A stretch of 7,152 bases of DNA from Methanobacteriota archaeon (GTDB lineage: Archaea; Thermoplasmatota; Thermoplasmata; RBG-16-68-12): positions 1-7,152 of the forward strand of contig VBMM01000133.1 in assembly GCA_005878415.1 (NCBI GenBank). Direction: 5' to 3'. The notes under the pieces were generated by a model, which did not search any database, was not told where the DNA came from, and saw nothing but the letters and a program-made list of their open reading frames with translations. Numbering within the stretch: position 1 is the first letter of the stretch; the number at the start of each line of letters is the position of its first letter. The position numbers and the translations under genes were made by a program. Shown piece after piece: positions 5,753-7,152 of the stretch.

Positions 5753-6146
5753 GGTACGACTTCTGCCGCTTCTTGCGCGCGCCCCGGCCCAACGGGTTCT
5801 TCGGCAACTTTCGGCGGGTGTCCGGCACGATCAGGGTGCGGTCGTACTCCCGGAACAACGTCTCGAGGTCCTGGTCGTTCAGGTACTGCACGAGGCCGCG
5901 GGCGATCGCCGTGCGGACGGCATCGGCCTGGCCCATCACGCCGCCGCCGTGCACGTTCACGTTGATGTCGATCGAGTCGACCTTCCGGCCGGCGAGCTTG
6001 AGTGGCTCGAGGATCTTCAGCCGTCCGAGCTCGAAGGGGTACATCTCGACGGGCACGCTGTTGATCCGCACGACGCCGCGGCCCTTCGTGAGCGTCGCCC
6101 GGGCGACGGCCGTCTTCCGCTTCCCGCTCGCGACGATCGCCTTCAC
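5748..6146 (-). CDS. rps9: 30S ribosomal protein uS9
   Basis: The 132 residues match archaeal uS9. Seen: the N-terminal [11 protein letters not shown] (7-17), the core [20 protein letters not shown] and the basic C-terminus ending in KKRQKSYR, whose last Arg contacts P-site tRNA in known ribosomes. The start is a GTG at 6146 that overlaps the L13 stop as GTGA; no other start fits the family N-terminus. It belongs to the L18e-L13-S9-RpoN block and is very probably translated by coupling from L13. Confidence 0.97.
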   Translation of the reverse strand: MKAIVASGKRKTAVARATLTKGRGVVRINSVPVEMYPFELGRLKILEPLKLAGRKVDSIDINVNVHGGGVMGQADAVRTAIARGLVQYLNDQDLETLFREYDRTLIVPDTRRKLPKNPLGRGARKKRQKSYR

Positions 6147-6589
6147 GCGCGCACCTCGAACTTCGACCCGAGGAGCTTCGAGATCTCGCCGAGGCTGATG
6201 AACGGCCCTTGCGGCGGGCGCTTCGCGACCTCGATGGTCTCGAGCGGCTTGTCCTTGAACTCGGTCGGCACGGAGAGGTAGACCCGCAACCGCTTCAGCG
6301 CCGTCCGTCCGCGCGGTTGCTGGTACGGCATCATGCGCGAGATCGAACGGCGGAGGATCATGTCCGGCCGGCGAGGGTACGCGGGGCCGATGCCGCGCAT
6401 GCGGCTCGCGGTGCTCCCTCGGGCGTGGGCTGCCCGGTACTCCTGGAAGACCATGTGCTTCTTACCCGTCACGATCGCATGCTCCGCATTCACGACGACG
6501 ATCTCCTCGCCGTTGAGGAGGCGTTTCGCGACGACCGAGGCCATCCGGCCGACGACGTGCCCGGTCGCATCGATGATCGGCATCGTCAC
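6143..6589 (-). CDS. rpl13: 50S ribosomal protein uL13
   Basis: The 148 residues (146 from the inner ATG) match archaeal uL13: PIIDATGHVVGRMAS at the N-terminus, NGEEIVVVNAEHAIVTGKK in the middle, and the conserved MMPYQQPRGRTALKRLRVY. Two starts are possible: GTG at 6589, which overlaps the L18e stop as GTGA in the same way as the L13/S9 pair, or ATG at 6583, two codons in and 2 nt past that stop. The first is listed because of the parallel with S9; the family N-terminus fits either. The protein binds 23S rRNA early in large-subunit assembly. Confidence 0.96.
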   Translation of the reverse strand: MTMPIIDATGHVVGRMASVVAKRLLNGEEIVVVNAEHAIVTGKKHMVFQEYRAAHARGSTASRMRGIGPAYPRRPDMILRRSISRMMPYQQPRGRTALKRLRVYLSVPTEFKDKPLETIEVAKRPPQGPFISLGEISKLLGSKFEVRA

Positions 6590-6948
6590 CCCATGATCCG
6601 GATGCCGGATCCCTTCGGGTTCTGGACGGCGAGCTCAAGGAGGCCGATCGCCCGTCCGCCGGCCGCTTCGATCTTCTTCCTCGCGGCCTCCGACGACCGG
6701 AAGGCGGCGACCGTCACCGCCGTCGTAATCTCGCCGGTCGCCAGGACCACCCCGGGGACGACGATCTGCTCCCCCTTGGCCGCATACCGGCTGAGCCGGG
6801 ACAGGTTGACCTCCGACCAGTTCTTGCGAGAGCGCTCGAGGCGCTCGGCGACGTCCCGCCAGATCGGCGCCTCGGCCTTGCGGGAGACCTCCCGCAGCTC
6901 GCGCACGACGCGCTGGAGGTGAGGGTTCGTCTTAGGGGTCTTGGCCAT
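6586..6948 (-). CDS. rpl18e: 50S ribosomal protein L18e (eL18 family)
   Basis: The 120 residues match archaeal L18e, a protein with no bacterial counterpart in this form. Seen: MAKTPKTNPHLQRVVRELR at the start, WSEVNLSRLSRYA, the central GEQIVVPGVVLATGEIT, and the conserved end NPKGSGIRIMG. The frame is open for 40 more codons upstream (to 7068), but that part is Arg-rich and unlike the family. The ATG at 6948 has a TATA-like box 27 bp upstream, so the operon mRNA is probably leaderless. It is the first gene of the block and overlaps rpl13 by 4 nt if the GTG start is used. Confidence 0.96.
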   Translation of the reverse strand: MAKTPKTNPHLQRVVRELREVSRKAEAPIWRDVAERLERSRKNWSEVNLSRLSRYAAKGEQIVVPGVVLATGEITTAVTVAAFRSSEAARKKIEAAGGRAIGLLELAVQNPKGSGIRIMG

Positions 6949-6970
6949 GAAAACGGGCCTTGCGATTCGC

Positions 6971-6979
6971 GTTAAAAGG
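6971..6979 (-). promoter_or_regulatory. TATA-like box for the L18e-L13-S9-RpoN operon
   Basis: The minus strand reads CCTTTTAAC, centred 27 bp before the L18e ATG, with C-rich sequence just upstream. A second AT-rich element (GTTTAAAT, 6995-6988) lies about 17 bp further upstream and could be an alternative promoter giving a leader of about 17 nt. Confidence 0.6.
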
Positions 6980-7076
6980 GGTGCTCGATTTAAACGTTTG
7001 GGCGCGGACCGGGTCCGCTCCACTTTCGCCAGCCGGAGACTGTTCCCGCAAGCGATCGACGAGTCCATTGCGCAAA

Positions 7077-7108
7077 ACTATTAATATCAGGCGCTCCAGA
7101 ATAATAGT
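7077..7108. repeat. AT-rich inverted repeat, ACTATTA - 18 nt - TAATAGT
   Basis: The two 7-bp arms (7077-7083 and 7102-7108) are perfect inverted copies and flank a GC-richer centre. The left arm overlaps a TATA-like sequence on the plus strand. The position, in the space upstream of the ribosomal operon and at the likely start of a divergent gene, suits a dimeric repressor or activator site. A chance origin in an AT-rich patch is possible. Confidence 0.35.
7079..7087 (+). promoter_or_regulatory. TATA-like box of a possible plus-strand gene at the right edge
   Basis: TATTAATAT is centred about 24 bp before a GTG at 7107. That GTG opens a frame (VGVGSPRGGWVVIRF) still open at the window end. 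Only 15 codons are visible, so whether a protein gene or an RNA starts here cannot be decided; no known product is recognised. Confidence 0.3.
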
Positions 7109-7152
7109 GGGTGTTGGGTCTCCGCGGGGTGGTTGGGTCGTGATTCGTTTTG

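Noticed and set aside
5403..6281. Long plus-strand frame across the tRNA, rpoN and rps9
   Set aside because: It runs antisense to a tRNA and two highly conserved genes and has no family resemblance.
6949..7068. 40-residue N-terminal extension of L18e
   Set aside because: It is unlike the family, and promoter-like AT-rich elements lie within it.
1..7152. CRISPR array, insertion sequence, or prophage
   Set aside because: No regularly spaced repeats, transposase or integrase genes, or terminal inverted repeats were seen.

Overview
The window is a high-GC archaeal chromosome segment. The archaeal assignment rests on uL13, uS9, eL18-type L18e and the RNA polymerase subunit RpoN/Rpo10 in the typical archaeal order, on a tRNA with a bulge-helix-bulge intron and no encoded CCA, and on TATA-like boxes centred about 24-32 bp upstream of start codons (leaderless-type promoters). 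High GC together with copper-protein and oxygenase genes would suit an aerobic or microaerophilic Thermoplasmatota-like lineage, but that placement is inference only.

Left part (1-2600): the 3' end of an exported-type cupredoxin gene converges on an uncharacterised six-helix membrane protein. A divergent short-chain dehydrogenase/reductase (SDR) follows. Near position 1800 the SDR collides tail-to-tail with a small zinc-ribbon gene. Both lack proper 3' ends, so the junction looks like a deletion or an assembly join. Behind the zinc-ribbon gene, on the same strand, lies a DUF488 gene.

Middle (2600-5350): a complete Rieske non-haem iron oxygenase alpha subunit, without reductase or ferredoxin partners in the window, converges on a secreted BNR/Asp-box beta-propeller protein.

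Right part (5350-7152): a minus-strand information-processing block, L18e-L13-S9-RpoN, with 4-nt GTGA overlaps or very short gaps, followed by tRNA-Pro(GGG). The tRNA carries a 38-nt non-canonical intron in the D-loop (between positions 20 and 21) with a well-formed BHB splice motif. At the right edge an AT-rich inverted repeat and a plus-strand TATA-like box suggest the start of another, divergent transcription unit.

The most notable items are the D-loop tRNA intron, the double-truncation junction near 1800, and the recurrent leaderless promoter geometry. No clearly new multigene system is visible.
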